Below, piece by piece: positions 16,998 to 24,741 of a stretch of DNA of 34,722 nt. The number at the start of each line of letters is the position of its first letter. Positions within the stretch are counted from its first letter, which is position 1. The translations under genes and the position numbers were made by a program. The notes below the pieces were generated by a model. That model was not told where the DNA came from and made no database searches. It worked only from the letters and a program-made list of their open reading frames with translations. This DNA comes from PALSA-607 sp036510735 (GTDB lineage: Bacteria > Actinomycetota > Actinomycetes > Acidothermales > Acidothermaceae), in assembly GCA_036510735.1 (NCBI GenBank), contig DATCDK010000040.1, forward strand, positions 1 to 34,722, in the 5' to 3' direction.

Positions 16998-17058
16998 GAC
17001 TTGTTCGAACATACGTTCGAACAAGTCCACAGTAAGCGGCTGCCACGAGCTTCGTCAA
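16998..17058 (-). promoter_or_regulatory. LexA-type SOS box and promoter for the HEPN gene
   Basis: Positions 16998-17027 form a perfect palindrome with 13-bp arms and a 4-nt centre (ATAC). Its core CGAAC-N4-GTTCG is the actinobacterial/Bacillus-type LexA box. On the minus strand TTGACG (17058-17053), 18 nt, then TACTGT (17034-17029) make a promoter whose start would fall inside the palindrome. This lies just beyond the dnaE2 stop and points at the HEPN gene. As RNA from dnaE2, the palindrome could also fold into a 13-bp hairpin and act as a terminator. Confidence 0.75.
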
Positions 17059-17064
17059 GCCCAT

Positions 17065-20000
17065 TCAGCGAAAGTCGCGTGACGTCCTGCGGACCGCCAG
17101 CGGCAGCCGCTCGAAACGCTCGGCAACCACATTGACGACGCCCTGCTCACGCTCGAGACGACCTCGCACCAAGAGAGCAGCGGCGGTGCGGGCCACCCGT
17201 CGGTAGTGGATCCAGACGCCGCGCGAACAAATCACGTTCACCATGCCGGTCTCGTCCTCGAGGTTGAGAAAGGTGGTCCCACCCGCGGTGGCCGGCCGTT
17301 GCCAGTGGGTCACGACTCCCCCGACCAGGACACGGCGTCCGGCCTCTGCGGTACGCAGCGCGCTGGCCGTGAGAACGCCGAGTTCGTCGAGCCGATCGCG
17401 CACGTGTCGGGTCGGATAGCCGTCGGTCGTGATCGCGGTCGCCCACAGGTCGGCCACCGTGATCTCGACGTCGTTCATCACGGGGAGAGTGGGAGCGTGC
17501 GTTCCGAGCACCGCGCCGGCAAGGCGATCAGGAGACCCTTCCGCTGCCGCGCCAGCGGCCCACAACGCCACCCGGCGACTCATCCCGAAACAGTCGAAGG
17601 CTCCGGCCGTCGCCAGCGCCTCGACCTGAGCAGCCGAAAGACCGACCCGATGCACCAGGTCGGTCATGTCCGCGTAGGGACGGCCCGCCGCAATGCGCTC
17701 ACCAAGAGGATCCGTGATTCCGCGCACGGAAGTCAGCCCGAGCCGCACTGCACACACGCCACCGTGCGTCCCTGAATCGACTGGCTCGAGAGTGGTCAAG
17801 GCTGCACTCGCATTGATGTCGGGCCGCCGCACTTCGACGCCATGTCGACGCGCGTCAGCGACCAACGACTGAGGCGAGTAGAAACCCATCGGCTGCGCAT
17901 TGAGCAGTGCGGCACAAAAGGCCGCCGGATAGTGCAACTTCAACCACGAACTTGCGTACACGAGATAGGCGAAGCTGATCGAGTGACTCTCGGGAAAACC
18001 GAAGTGCGCGAATGCGGTGAGCTTCTCATAGATCTCGTCGGCGACCGCGCCGGTAATGCCACGCTCCGCCATCCCGCTGTAGAGCTTGCCGCGCAGTCGT
18101 TCCATGCGAGCCGTCGATCGCTTCGAACTCATCGCCTGCCGCAACTCATCTGACTCGGACGCCGTGAAGCCGGCGACATCGATCGCCATCTGCATCACTT
18201 GCTCCTGAAAGAGCGGAACGCCGTAGGTACGTTCGAGTGAGTTCTTCAACAGCGGATGGGCATAGGTGGCTTTTTCGAGACCGTTGCGTCGGCGGATGAA
18301 AGGGTGAACAGAGCCGCCCTGAATGGGTCCCGGCCTGATGATGGCAACCTCAGTGACTAGGTCGTAAAACTTCCGCGGCTTCAATCGGGGCAAGGTGGCC
18401 ATCTGCGCACGGCTCTCGACCTGAAACACACCGACCGAGTCGGCGGCGCACAACATGTCGTAGACCTTGGGATCTTCGGTCGGGATCGTGTCGAGTTGCA
18501 GGTCGAGGTCGTAGTGCTCGCGCAGCAGATCAAACGCGCCGTGCAACGCGGACAACATGCCCAGGCCCAACAAGTCGAACTTCACCAGACCGGTGCGCGC
18601 ACAATCATCTTTGTCCCACTGCAAAACCGTGCGGTTCTCCATGCGGCCCCACTCGACAGGACACACCTCGGTGACGGGCCGGTCGCAGATGACCATGCCG
18701 CCGGAATGAATGCCGAGATGCCTCGGAAAGCGCAGGATTTGCTCAGCGAGTTCGATGACATCACCGGGGATGTCGTAGTCGGTGCCTGAACCCGTGCCAC
18801 TCGCATCGGACGTGACAGATCCCCAGCTGTCGATCTGTTTCGACCACGCATCTTGTTGACCGGTGGAGTACCCGAGCGCCTTTGCCATGTCGCGCACGGC
18901 CGACTTCGGCCGGTAGCTGATCACGTTGGCCACCTGCGCCGTATTCGTACGCCCATAGCGCGTATAGACGTGCTGGATGACTTCTTCGCGGCGTCCGCTC
19001 TCGATGTCGAGATCGATGTCGGGCGGCCCGTCTCGCTCGGGTGAGAGGAACCGTTCGAACAGCAGATGGAAGGCAACCGGATCGGCCTTGGCGATACCGA
19101 TCGCGTAACACACTGCCGAGTTCGCAGCAGACCCACGGCCTTGGCACAAGATGTCGTTAGCGCGGCAGAACTCCACGATCTCCCAGACGATCAGGAAATA
19201 GCCGGGGAAGTTGAGTTGCTCGATCACCTCGAGTTCGTGTTCAAGCTGCCGGTAAGCACCGGGCTGACGTTCGGCATCAGGCGGGCCGTACTTTTTCAGC
19301 GCCCCCTGCATGGCAAGCTCACGCAAGTAACTCATCTCGGAATGTCCGGCGGGCACCGGGAAATCCGGCAAACGTGGGGCAACGAGCCGCAGGTCGAACG
19401 CGCAAGTACGACCGATCTCAGCGGCAAGGTCGACGGCACCGGGATAACGTGCGAACCGCGCCGCCATCTCAAAACCTGAGCGCAGGTGCGCAGTGCCGGC
19501 AGCAGGCAGCCAACCGTCCATGTCGTCAAGACCACGACGACCGCGGACGGCGGCCAGTGCCGCAGCGAGTCGACCCCCACCAGGAGTCGCGTAATGCGCA
19601 TTGGTGGTGGCAACCACGCCCAGCTGTCGGCGTCCGGCTAGATCGAAGAGTGCCTCGTTGCGAGTGGAATCGAGCGGGTTGCCGTGATCAGTCAGTTCGA
19701 CGAATACATTGTCGCGACCGAACAATGAAGCGAGCCGGTCGAGCTCAGCTGCCGCAGCAGAAAACCCTTCTGCGGCAAGAGTTTTTGGGACACTACCTTT
19801 GCGACAACCGGTGAGAACGACCCAATGACCGTCGTGCGACTCCCCCAGTTCTTCGAGGTCGTAGAGGGGCCGACCTTTCTCCTTGCCAGCAAGTTGCGCC
19901 GCGCTGATAGCCATCGAGAGACGGCGGTACCCTTCCGGGTCACGCGCGAGGATGAGTAGATGGTCACCCTCAGGATCGGCGATGCCGTTTTGCGGCGTGC

Positions 20001-20409
20001 GTAGACCCAGACTGAGTTCGGCACCGAACACTGTGCGAATGCCGAGTTCACCGGCTGCCTCGGCGAAACGCACCACACCGTAGAACCCGTCGTGGTCGGT
20101 AATGGCGAGGGTTTCGATCCCGAGTCGCGCCGCCTCTTCGGCAAGTTCTTCGGGTTCGCTCGCGCCGTCAAGAAAGCTGAAGTTGGAATGGCAGTGCAGC
20201 TCGGCATATGGCACTGCTGGCTGCGTCGACCCAGCGGTTGGCGGTGGCAACTCCACGCGCTGGTAACGCTCGCGTTTGCGCGACCAGGCCGGACTGTCGC
20301 CGCCATCGCCATCGACCGGCTTATACCCAGGATTGGCTGCCGGCTTGGGCCGCCCCGACAGTTGGCGTTCGAGTTCACGCCACGGGATATCGGGATTATT
20401 GAAGCCCAC
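17065..20409 (-). CDS. dnaE2: Error-prone DNA polymerase DnaE2 (C-family alpha subunit)
   Basis: DnaE2 performs mutagenic translesion synthesis with ImuB and ImuA' after DNA damage. The 1114 residues fit the family. The PHP domain starts near 68 with LHCHSNFSFLDG (His72, His74) and ITDHDG (105-108). The polymerase core has CQGRGSAANSAVCYAIGIAKADP and RFLSPERDGPPDIDLD, with the catalytic aspartates in PDIDLD (463-468). The tandem HhH and OB-fold regions follow (GGVVTHWQRPATAGGTTFLNLEDE near 1050). GTG 20409 is preceded by GAGGGGG 5 nt upstream, and starts 17 bp after the imuB stop. Third gene of the imuA'-imuB-dnaE2 operon, so LexA-controlled through the promoter at 22687-22716. Confidence 0.95.
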   Translation of the reverse strand: MGFNNPDIPWRELERQLSGRPKPAANPGYKPVDGDGGDSPAWSRKRERYQRVELPPPTAGSTQPAVPYAELHCHSNFSFLDGASEPEELAEEAARLGIETLAITDHDGFYGVVRFAEAAGELGIRTVFGAELSLGLRTPQNGIADPEGDHLLILARDPEGYRRLSMAISAAQLAGKEKGRPLYDLEELGESHDGHWVVLTGCRKGSVPKTLAAEGFSAAAAELDRLASLFGRDNVFVELTDHGNPLDSTRNEALFDLAGRRQLGVVATTNAHYATPGGGRLAAALAAVRGRRGLDDMDGWLPAAGTAHLRSGFEMAARFARYPGAVDLAAEIGRTCAFDLRLVAPRLPDFPVPAGHSEMSYLRELAMQGALKKYGPPDAERQPGAYRQLEHELEVIEQLNFPGYFLIVWEIVEFCRANDILCQGRGSAANSAVCYAIGIAKADPVAFHLLFERFLSPERDGPPDIDLDIESGRREEVIQHVYTRYGRTNTAQVANVISYRPKSAVRDMAKALGYSTGQQDAWSKQIDSWGSVTSDASGTGSGTDYDIPGDVIELAEQILRFPRHLGIHSGGMVICDRPVTEVCPVEWGRMENRTVLQWDKDDCARTGLVKFDLLGLGMLSALHGAFDLLREHYDLDLQLDTIPTEDPKVYDMLCAADSVGVFQVESRAQMATLPRLKPRKFYDLVTEVAIIRPGPIQGGSVHPFIRRRNGLEKATYAHPLLKNSLERTYGVPLFQEQVMQMAIDVAGFTASESDELRQAMSSKRSTARMERLRGKLYSGMAERGITGAVADEIYEKLTAFAHFGFPESHSISFAYLVYASSWLKLHYPAAFCAALLNAQPMGFYSPQSLVADARRHGVEVRRPDINASAALTTLEPVDSGTHGGVCAVRLGLTSVRGITDPLGERIAAGRPYADMTDLVHRVGLSAAQVEALATAGAFDCFGMSRRVALWAAGAAAEGSPDRLAGAVLGTHAPTLPVMNDVEITVADLWATAITTDGYPTRHVRDRLDELGVLTASALRTAEAGRRVLVGGVVTHWQRPATAGGTTFLNLEDETGMVNVICSRGVWIHYRRVARTAAALLVRGRLEREQGVVNVVAERFERLPLAVRRTSRDFR

Positions 20410-20426
20410 AGCAACCCCCTCGACCG

Positions 20427-22007
20427 TTAGTCATAGAGGGCCTCGATCGACCAGCGGCCGTTCTCGCACACCATCAGCAGACCGGCACCATCGATGGTCG
20501 CGATCTGGAAACGTGCACGGCGGCGCGCAGTCAGGCGATCCCACCAGCGGACGTCGAGGGGCCAGGGTCCGGCCCAACCGGCGATCGCCACCGGTGGTTG
20601 CTGCCCGATACGCAACCAACCCGGGGCTGCGGAGACGACGCATCGGCCGGTGACCACCACGGGGTTGCCACCGATGTCGGTGACCATGGCCGGTTGTGCC
20701 GACTTGAGCACCGTGGCAGGCGATGGTGCGGGCAACCGGCCCGGCCACGGCCACGCATCGGCGGGCAGTACGTCGCGAGGCTCACCCCACGACACCAGCC
20801 TGATCTGTTCGGCCACATCACGGCCGGCGCCGACAACCGCGGTGACCACTGCGTCGGGCCCGAGCATGCCCTGAACGCGAGCGAGCGCACGGTCGATCTG
20901 CTCGAGGTCGCCACCAGGGCCGCTCGCGCCACCCGCCTCAGCGCCCCACAAGGAAAGCTGCCGACCGTCGTCATGGATGACTTCGTCGGGCACCAACCGC
21001 AAGAACACCAACCCGCTCGACGGCTGCCCGTCATCGGACCGGATGGTGCCCGACAACCAGCCGTCGAGTTGCCAGCGGGTGCGATCGGCAATGGCATTCG
21101 CGGTAAAACCTGGGGTGGACACCGCAGGAGATGTAGTGCCGTGCCGCCAACTGCGCGCCAGTTGCTCACCGTTTTCGGTGCACGCTTCGATGCTGATGCG
21201 GATGCAAGCAAGGCCCCGTGCCGCCAGCCGCTCATGCAACTGTTCAGCCAGCGTCTTGGCGACGAAGGTGGCGGTGTCGACACGGTCGATCGGAGGGTCG
21301 AGCGTCATCTCGACATCGAGATCGGGCGGCGCAACGCGAGCTGACGGTGGTCGTCTCTCGATACCGCGGGCGAGATCGTGCACGTAGGCGCCGTCAGGCC
21401 CGAACCTGGCAAGCACATCAGTGCGGGGTAAGCCGGCGAAATCACCGAGCGTATGGATGCCGAGTCTGATCAGCAGATCGGCGAGTTCGGGCCGGTCGAG
21501 AACCCGGATCGGTAACGGCGCAAGAAAAGCCGCCGCTTCACCGGCAGGCACGACGAACGCTGCATAGGCAGCTTGGGTAGCAGCGAAGATGCCGTCAGCA
21601 ATACCGAGTTGGACGTCGTATCTGGTCGCGTCGGAAACAGCTCGCGCAATGGTGGCGAGCAACGGCAATTCCCCTTGGTAGTAACGGGCTGCACCCCGAG
21701 CGGCCACTACCAGCAACCCAGGCCTGATGATCTCGATGCCGGGGACGATCGCTTCGACCACCGCTGCCACCGACTCGAAAAGCCGGGCGTCACGAGCAGG
21801 GTCATGGTTGTAGACCGTGAGCTCAGGACACTTCGACTGCGCATCGCGACGTCGCTGACCGCGACGCACCCCGTCGAGTCGGGCAGCGGCCGAGCAAGCG
21901 ACGACGCGATTCGCGTGCATGACGGCACCCGGCAACTCGGCGCTGCCGCCAGCAGCGATCACCGGCCAGTCAGGACACCAAACAGCAAGAGCGCGAACCT
22001 GTGTCAT
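20427..22007 (-). CDS. imuB: ImuB, catalytically dead Y-family polymerase-like mutasome adaptor
   Basis: ImuB is a Y-family polymerase relative that lacks polymerase activity and links DnaE2 to the beta clamp. With ATG 22007 it has 526 residues and begins TQVRALAVWCPDWPV, the typical ImuB start, where active Y-family enzymes have an acidic DxDAF motif. The place of the catalytic DE pair reads RPGLLVVAARGAARY, without acidic residues. A clamp-binding motif QLSLW is at 350-354. A finger and little-finger-like region (IHTLGDFAGLPRTDVLARFG) precedes it. An in-frame extension to 22160 overlaps imuA' heavily and is rejected. The start lies in the second copy of a 20-bp duplication. Confidence 0.93.
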   Translation of the reverse strand: MTQVRALAVWCPDWPVIAAGGSAELPGAVMHANRVVACSAAARLDGVRRGQRRRDAQSKCPELTVYNHDPARDARLFESVAAVVEAIVPGIEIIRPGLLVVAARGAARYYQGELPLLATIARAVSDATRYDVQLGIADGIFAATQAAYAAFVVPAGEAAAFLAPLPIRVLDRPELADLLIRLGIHTLGDFAGLPRTDVLARFGPDGAYVHDLARGIERRPPSARVAPPDLDVEMTLDPPIDRVDTATFVAKTLAEQLHERLAARGLACIRISIEACTENGEQLARSWRHGTTSPAVSTPGFTANAIADRTRWQLDGWLSGTIRSDDGQPSSGLVFLRLVPDEVIHDDGRQLSLWGAEAGGASGPGGDLEQIDRALARVQGMLGPDAVVTAVVGAGRDVAEQIRLVSWGEPRDVLPADAWPWPGRLPAPSPATVLKSAQPAMVTDIGGNPVVVTGRCVVSAAPGWLRIGQQPPVAIAGWAGPWPLDVRWWDRLTARRRARFQIATIDGAGLLMVCENGRWSIEALYD

Positions 22008-22045
22008 AAAGCCTGCGGCACTGTCATAAAGCCTGCGGCAACTGT
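22005..22045 (-). repeat. 20/21-bp tandem duplication at the imuA'-imuB junction
   Basis: On the minus strand, ACAGT(T)GCCGCAGGCTTTATG is present twice in tandem (22045-22025, then 22024-22005), differing by one T. Each copy ends in ATGACA, an ATGA stop/start motif. In the first, TGA ends imuA'; in the second, ATG starts imuB. The likely ancestral arrangement was a single ATGA overlap, now split into a stop and a start separated by 16 nt. Confidence 0.9.
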
Positions 22046-22680
22046 CCTGAGGCCTTCTGTTCTGAGACCTTCGGCAACCAGACCGTGGCACGCCGCGGCC
22101 GGACTGCCGCCCCACGACCAAGCGACTGCACCTCAAGTTCGTGGGCCTGCAGATACCCATGGCCAGACCCGAGCCCGTGCCAGCGCTGCTCGATGACCGT
22201 GAGGCCGATCTGGCTGCCTTCCCACTTGACGGTTGTCAGCAGCACCGCCGAACGTTCGCGGGCCCTGGAGCTCAGCCGGCGCATATCTGCTTCGCGGGCG
22301 CGAGGCGGCGGGTGAATGACCACGATGTCGAACGCCTCAAGCAGGCTGGCGACGACTGATGGCCACTGCTCCCCCGGTTCGGCTACCCGGACGAACCTTT
22401 CAAGATCGACTCCGGCCTCCGCCGCTGCGGCACTGCCGAGCAACGGCGACCCGACCTCTGCACACCAGCCCTGGTGCTGGGAGACCTCAGCCAGCAACGC
22501 CAGCACCAGGGACGACGAGCCGCTCACGGTGATGGTCGAACCGCGCCGCACTCCCCCTTCGGGGAAAAGCTCGGCCAACGCCTGCGGCACCGGCAAAAGC
22601 TCCTTGCTGCCGGTGCCGCGAAGCTGCTCGAGGAGGTCTGGCGACAGGCCCTCGAGTGACGATGCGGCGGAGCGGAGCAT
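22024..22680 (-). CDS. imuA': ImuA'-type mutasome accessory protein
   Basis: This RecA-like small protein is required with ImuB and DnaE2 for damage-induced mutagenesis in mycobacteria. From ATG 22680 it has 218 residues. The P-loop region reads RRGSTITVSGSSSLVLALLAEVS (about 46-68), with no GKT, so nucleotide binding is probably weak or absent, as in ImuA' proteins. The segment VLLTTVKWEGSQIGLTVIEQRWHGLG is typical of the family. Reading frames open further to TTG 22716 and ATG 22698, but both lie inside the LexA operator and promoter. ATG 22680 starts exactly where transcription from that promoter is predicted, so the mRNA is likely leaderless. The C-terminal residues KASGQLPQAL lie in the duplicated junction. 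Confidence 0.88.
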   Translation of the reverse strand: MLRSAASSLEGLSPDLLEQLRGTGSKELLPVPQALAELFPEGGVRRGSTITVSGSSSLVLALLAEVSQHQGWCAEVGSPLLGSAAAAEAGVDLERFVRVAEPGEQWPSVVASLLEAFDIVVIHPPPRAREADMRRLSSRARERSAVLLTTVKWEGSQIGLTVIEQRWHGLGSGHGYLQAHELEVQSLGRGAAVRPRRATVWLPKVSEQKASGQLPQAL

Positions 22681-22686
22681 CCCTTG

Positions 22687-22716
22687 AGTATCGAACATAT
22701 GTTCGAACGCCGTCAA
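22687..22716 (-). promoter_or_regulatory. LexA-controlled promoter of imuA'-imuB-dnaE2
   Basis: On the minus strand TTGACG (22716-22711), an 18-nt spacer and GATACT (22692-22687) form a promoter. The perfect 16-bp palindrome TCGAACATATGTTCGA (22706-22691) fills most of the spacer and touches the -10, an ideal LexA operator position. Six bases, CAAGGG, separate the -10 from ATG 22680, so the first transcribed base should be the A of ATG. Confidence 0.88.
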
Positions 22717-22738
22717 TGCAGGCCGCTCGCGGGATCTC

Positions 22739-22744
22739 TAGGAT
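22739..22744 (+). promoter_or_regulatory. -10 element for a leaderless GNAT-YbaK transcript
   Basis: TAGGAT matches the actinobacterial TANNNT -10 consensus and ends 6 nt before GTG 22751, so transcription would begin at the start codon. No ribosome binding site precedes that GTG, which supports leaderless initiation. A -35 is not evident. The LexA box lies 33-48 bp further upstream, shared with the divergent imuA' promoter. Confidence 0.5.
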
Positions 22745-22750
22745 CGGCGG

Positions 22751-23098
22751 GTGGCGATCAACGAAACGGCCAGCGACGTCGTCCTGCGTGTTGTGCGGTG
22801 GGACGACCCCCACGCCGAGGAGCTGCGCGCTGCCCAGCGCGCCGACATTGTGGCCCGCTACGGCGGGGATTTCGAACCTGGGCATCGTCCGACGGCTGCT
22901 GACATCGCGGTGTTTGTGGTTGAAACGCGCGCCCGTGAGCGAGGGGCGACACGCGTCCGACTCGAGACCGGTACTCGGCAGCCCGAAGCAGTGCGGCTCT
23001 ATGAAGGCGCTGGCTACCGGCTGATCCCGAATTTCGGCGACTACGTCGACGCCCCAGCCAGCCTCTGCTTCGAACGCATCCTGGAGGCAACCGAATGA
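22751..23098 (+). CDS. GNAT acetyltransferase remnant lacking the central catalytic region
   Basis: The 115-residue product starts like an actinobacterial GNAT (LRVVRWDDPHAEELRAAQ, ARYGGDFEP, PTAADIAVFVV) and ends like one (RERGATRVRLETGTRQPEAVRLYEGAGYRLIPNFGDY, CFERIL). Between AVFVV and ETRARERGATR, about 50 residues expected in this family are absent. They include the strands and the acetyl-CoA pyrophosphate-binding RxxGxG/A loop. The join is in frame with no stop. The protein is therefore probably inactive as an acetyltransferase, or has been reshaped. The start is GTG 22751, apparently leaderless. It overlaps the YbaK gene by 4 nt (ATGA), so even a dead product may be kept for coupled translation. 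Confidence 0.75.
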   Translation: MAINETASDVVLRVVRWDDPHAEELRAAQRADIVARYGGDFEPGHRPTAADIAVFVVETRARERGATRVRLETGTRQPEAVRLYEGAGYRLIPNFGDYVDAPASLCFERILEATE

Positions 23099-23571
23099 GT
23101 GACCTGCACCCGGGCGTCGTACGCGTTCAAGATGCGTTACTCGCAGCGGGCGCAAAGGGCAGTGTGCGCATGCTCGACGAATCGGCCCGCACAGCAGCCG
23201 AAGCCGCCGCCGCGCTGGGCGTCGAAGTAGGGCAGATCACCAACAGCCTGGTCTTTGTAGCGGACGGCGAACCGTTGCTCGTCCTGACCAGCGGCCGTCA
23301 TCGGGTTGACACCTCGAAGGTGGCTGAGCTTGTGGGCGTGACCAAGGTCAGCCGCGCCGACGCGGACTTCGTCCGCGAACACGCCGGAGTAGCGATAGGC
23401 GGAGTCTCCCCCGTCGGCCACCCACGTCCGTTACGCACCCTCGTCGATGTCGCGCTCAACGACTACGACGTGGTGTGGGCCGCGGCCGGGCACACGCATG
23501 CAGTGTTTCCGACCACCTTCGACGAGCTGCTCACCCTCACCGGCGGCACGCCCGCCGAAGTCGGCGAGTAA
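23095..23571 (+). CDS. YbaK/EbsC-family aminoacyl-tRNA deacylase
   Basis: The 158-residue protein belongs to the YbaK/ProX editing-domain family, which hydrolyses mischarged aminoacyl-tRNAs such as Cys-tRNAPro or Ala-tRNAPro. Family landmarks are AAEAAAALGVEVGQITNSLVF, PLLVLTSGRHRVDTSKVAELVG, REHAGVAIGGVSPVGHP (the GGVSPxG loop) and HTHAVFPTTFDELLTLTGG. The position after QIT, where many members have a catalytic or tRNA-contacting Lys, is Asn, so specificity may differ from E. coli YbaK. It is cotranscribed with the upstream GNAT remnant (4-nt overlap). The start is ATG 23095. Confidence 0.88.
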   Translation: MSDLHPGVVRVQDALLAAGAKGSVRMLDESARTAAEAAAALGVEVGQITNSLVFVADGEPLLVLTSGRHRVDTSKVAELVGVTKVSRADADFVREHAGVAIGGVSPVGHPRPLRTLVDVALNDYDVVWAAAGHTHAVFPTTFDELLTLTGGTPAEVGE

Positions 23572-23585
23572 GGCAGAATGGGTTT

Positions 23586-23810
23586 ATGGCTACTGCAGAC
23601 CCCGACCAATCGCCGTCCGCTGACGAAAGCGAACCACCGAAGGCGACAGCGTCGGCTGACGAGGAATTGCGCCTCCGCTATCGCGAAGCACTCGTTCGCA
23701 AGCGCGCCGGCGGATCGGCAGCAGCGACCGGTCACGGAGCCGACCGGCCGAACGCCCCGACGAGCAACGACAAGGTCAAGCGCACCTTTCGGCGTCGCGC
23801 CGGCGGCTAA
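23586..23810 (+). CDS. DUF5302 domain-containing small protein
   Basis: The 74-residue hydrophilic protein has the DUF5302 pattern: an acidic, disordered N terminus (ATADPDQSPSADESEPPKA), a short helix ELRLRYREALVRKRAGG, and a basic C-terminal end KVKRTFRRRAGG. Function is unknown. ATG 23586 begins 14 bp after the ybaK stop. Its stop is 12 bp from the stop of the convergent SIMPL gene. Reading frames starting earlier (23475) would overlap YbaK and are not needed. Confidence 0.78.
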   Translation: MATADPDQSPSADESEPPKATASADEELRLRYREALVRKRAGGSAAATGHGADRPNAPTSNDKVKRTFRRRAGG

Positions 23811-23822
23811 GCCACCCTCAGT

Positions 23823-24632
23823 TCAGTTCAAAGCCCAGGTCACCGCGACGTTGACGGTGACGTCCTGCGAGCCGGCCTGGATTGGAACAGACGCCCCAGC
23901 CGGTGCTGCTTCTGAGGCCATCGAGTAATTGAACGTCTCCGGCGGGGAGTCAGTCGACTCGGAAATGCTCGTCACCGCACCCAGTGTGCGGCCCGCGGCA
24001 TCGGCATACGTCTTCGCCTTGGCCTGCGCATCGGCGAATGCTGCCTGCCGCGCTTGCACTATCAGCGCGTTGTCCTGGTCGATGTCGAGACTCGCCTGAC
24101 CGATTTGCAGCGCGTCACCGCCGACCCGCGCCGCGTCGGAAATAATCGAACCGGCGGTACTGAGGTTGCGCAATACGACGGACAGATTCTCGCTCACCTG
24201 GTAGCCGGTGATCCGCGGGCTGTTGTTGTTATAGGTGTAAATCGGCTGCACCGACAGCCCTGACGTCTGTAGATCGGCTGCCGCAACACCGTCGGATTTC
24301 AGCGTTTGCTGGACGGCGGCCATGGCCGTGTTGGCATCCTGCATCGCCGCGGTGACGGTCGGCCTAGTGACGTTGATGGAGCTGTCGAGCCGCAGCAGGT
24401 TCGGCGTCCCGGTCACTTGTCCTGTGCCACTGACGCTGATGCCACCGCCCGATGGCACACCCGACGGTGCGGAACTTGCCGCAGGGAGGACCGCGGGCAC
24501 GTTCGTGGCAGGACCGGTGACAACAGATGCAGCCGACGCCTTAGTGCCGTGTCCCCACGCGTAGGCAGCCACGACGATCAGGGCAGCGGCGACACCGACG
24601 GAAACCGAGCGCACAGCTGGGTTCAGCGACAT
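23823..24632 (-). CDS. SIMPL (DUF541) domain protein, exported or membrane-anchored
   Basis: The 269-residue protein has an N-terminal signal or anchor segment (about 8-27, VSVGVAAALIVVAAYAWGHG), a Thr/Ser/Pro/Ala-rich linker to about 65, then the SIMPL domain to the end: GISVSGTGQVTGTPNLLRLDSSI, LKSDGVAAADLQTSGLSVQPIY, QARQAAFADAQAKAKTYADAAGRTLGAV. SIMPL proteins are exported or periplasmic in other bacteria; the biochemical role is unclear. ATG 24632 has GGAGG 6 nt upstream. A longer reading frame to 24722 would put Cys- and Arg-rich residues before the signal segment and is rejected. Confidence 0.9.
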   Translation of the reverse strand: MSLNPAVRSVSVGVAAALIVVAAYAWGHGTKASAASVVTGPATNVPAVLPAASSAPSGVPSGGGISVSGTGQVTGTPNLLRLDSSINVTRPTVTAAMQDANTAMAAVQQTLKSDGVAAADLQTSGLSVQPIYTYNNNSPRITGYQVSENLSVVLRNLSTAGSIISDAARVGGDALQIGQASLDIDQDNALIVQARQAAFADAQAKAKTYADAAGRTLGAVTSISESTDSPPETFNYSMASEAAPAGASVPIQAGSQDVTVNVAVTWALN

Positions 24633-24741
24633 GACAACCTCCGGGCACGGGTGCAAGCGGGGTGAAACGTGCCGGTTGGACGCCGTGACTTGCCAGCCGG
24701 TTCCGAGGCATCGGATTCGCAACGTGGGGGGGCGAGCTCGG

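Noticed and set aside
20427..22160. Longer imuB reading frame starting at 22160
   Set aside because: The extra 51 residues overlap imuA' by over 130 bp, are Arg/Cys-rich and unlike ImuB. The family start TQVRALAVWCPDWPV follows ATG 22007.
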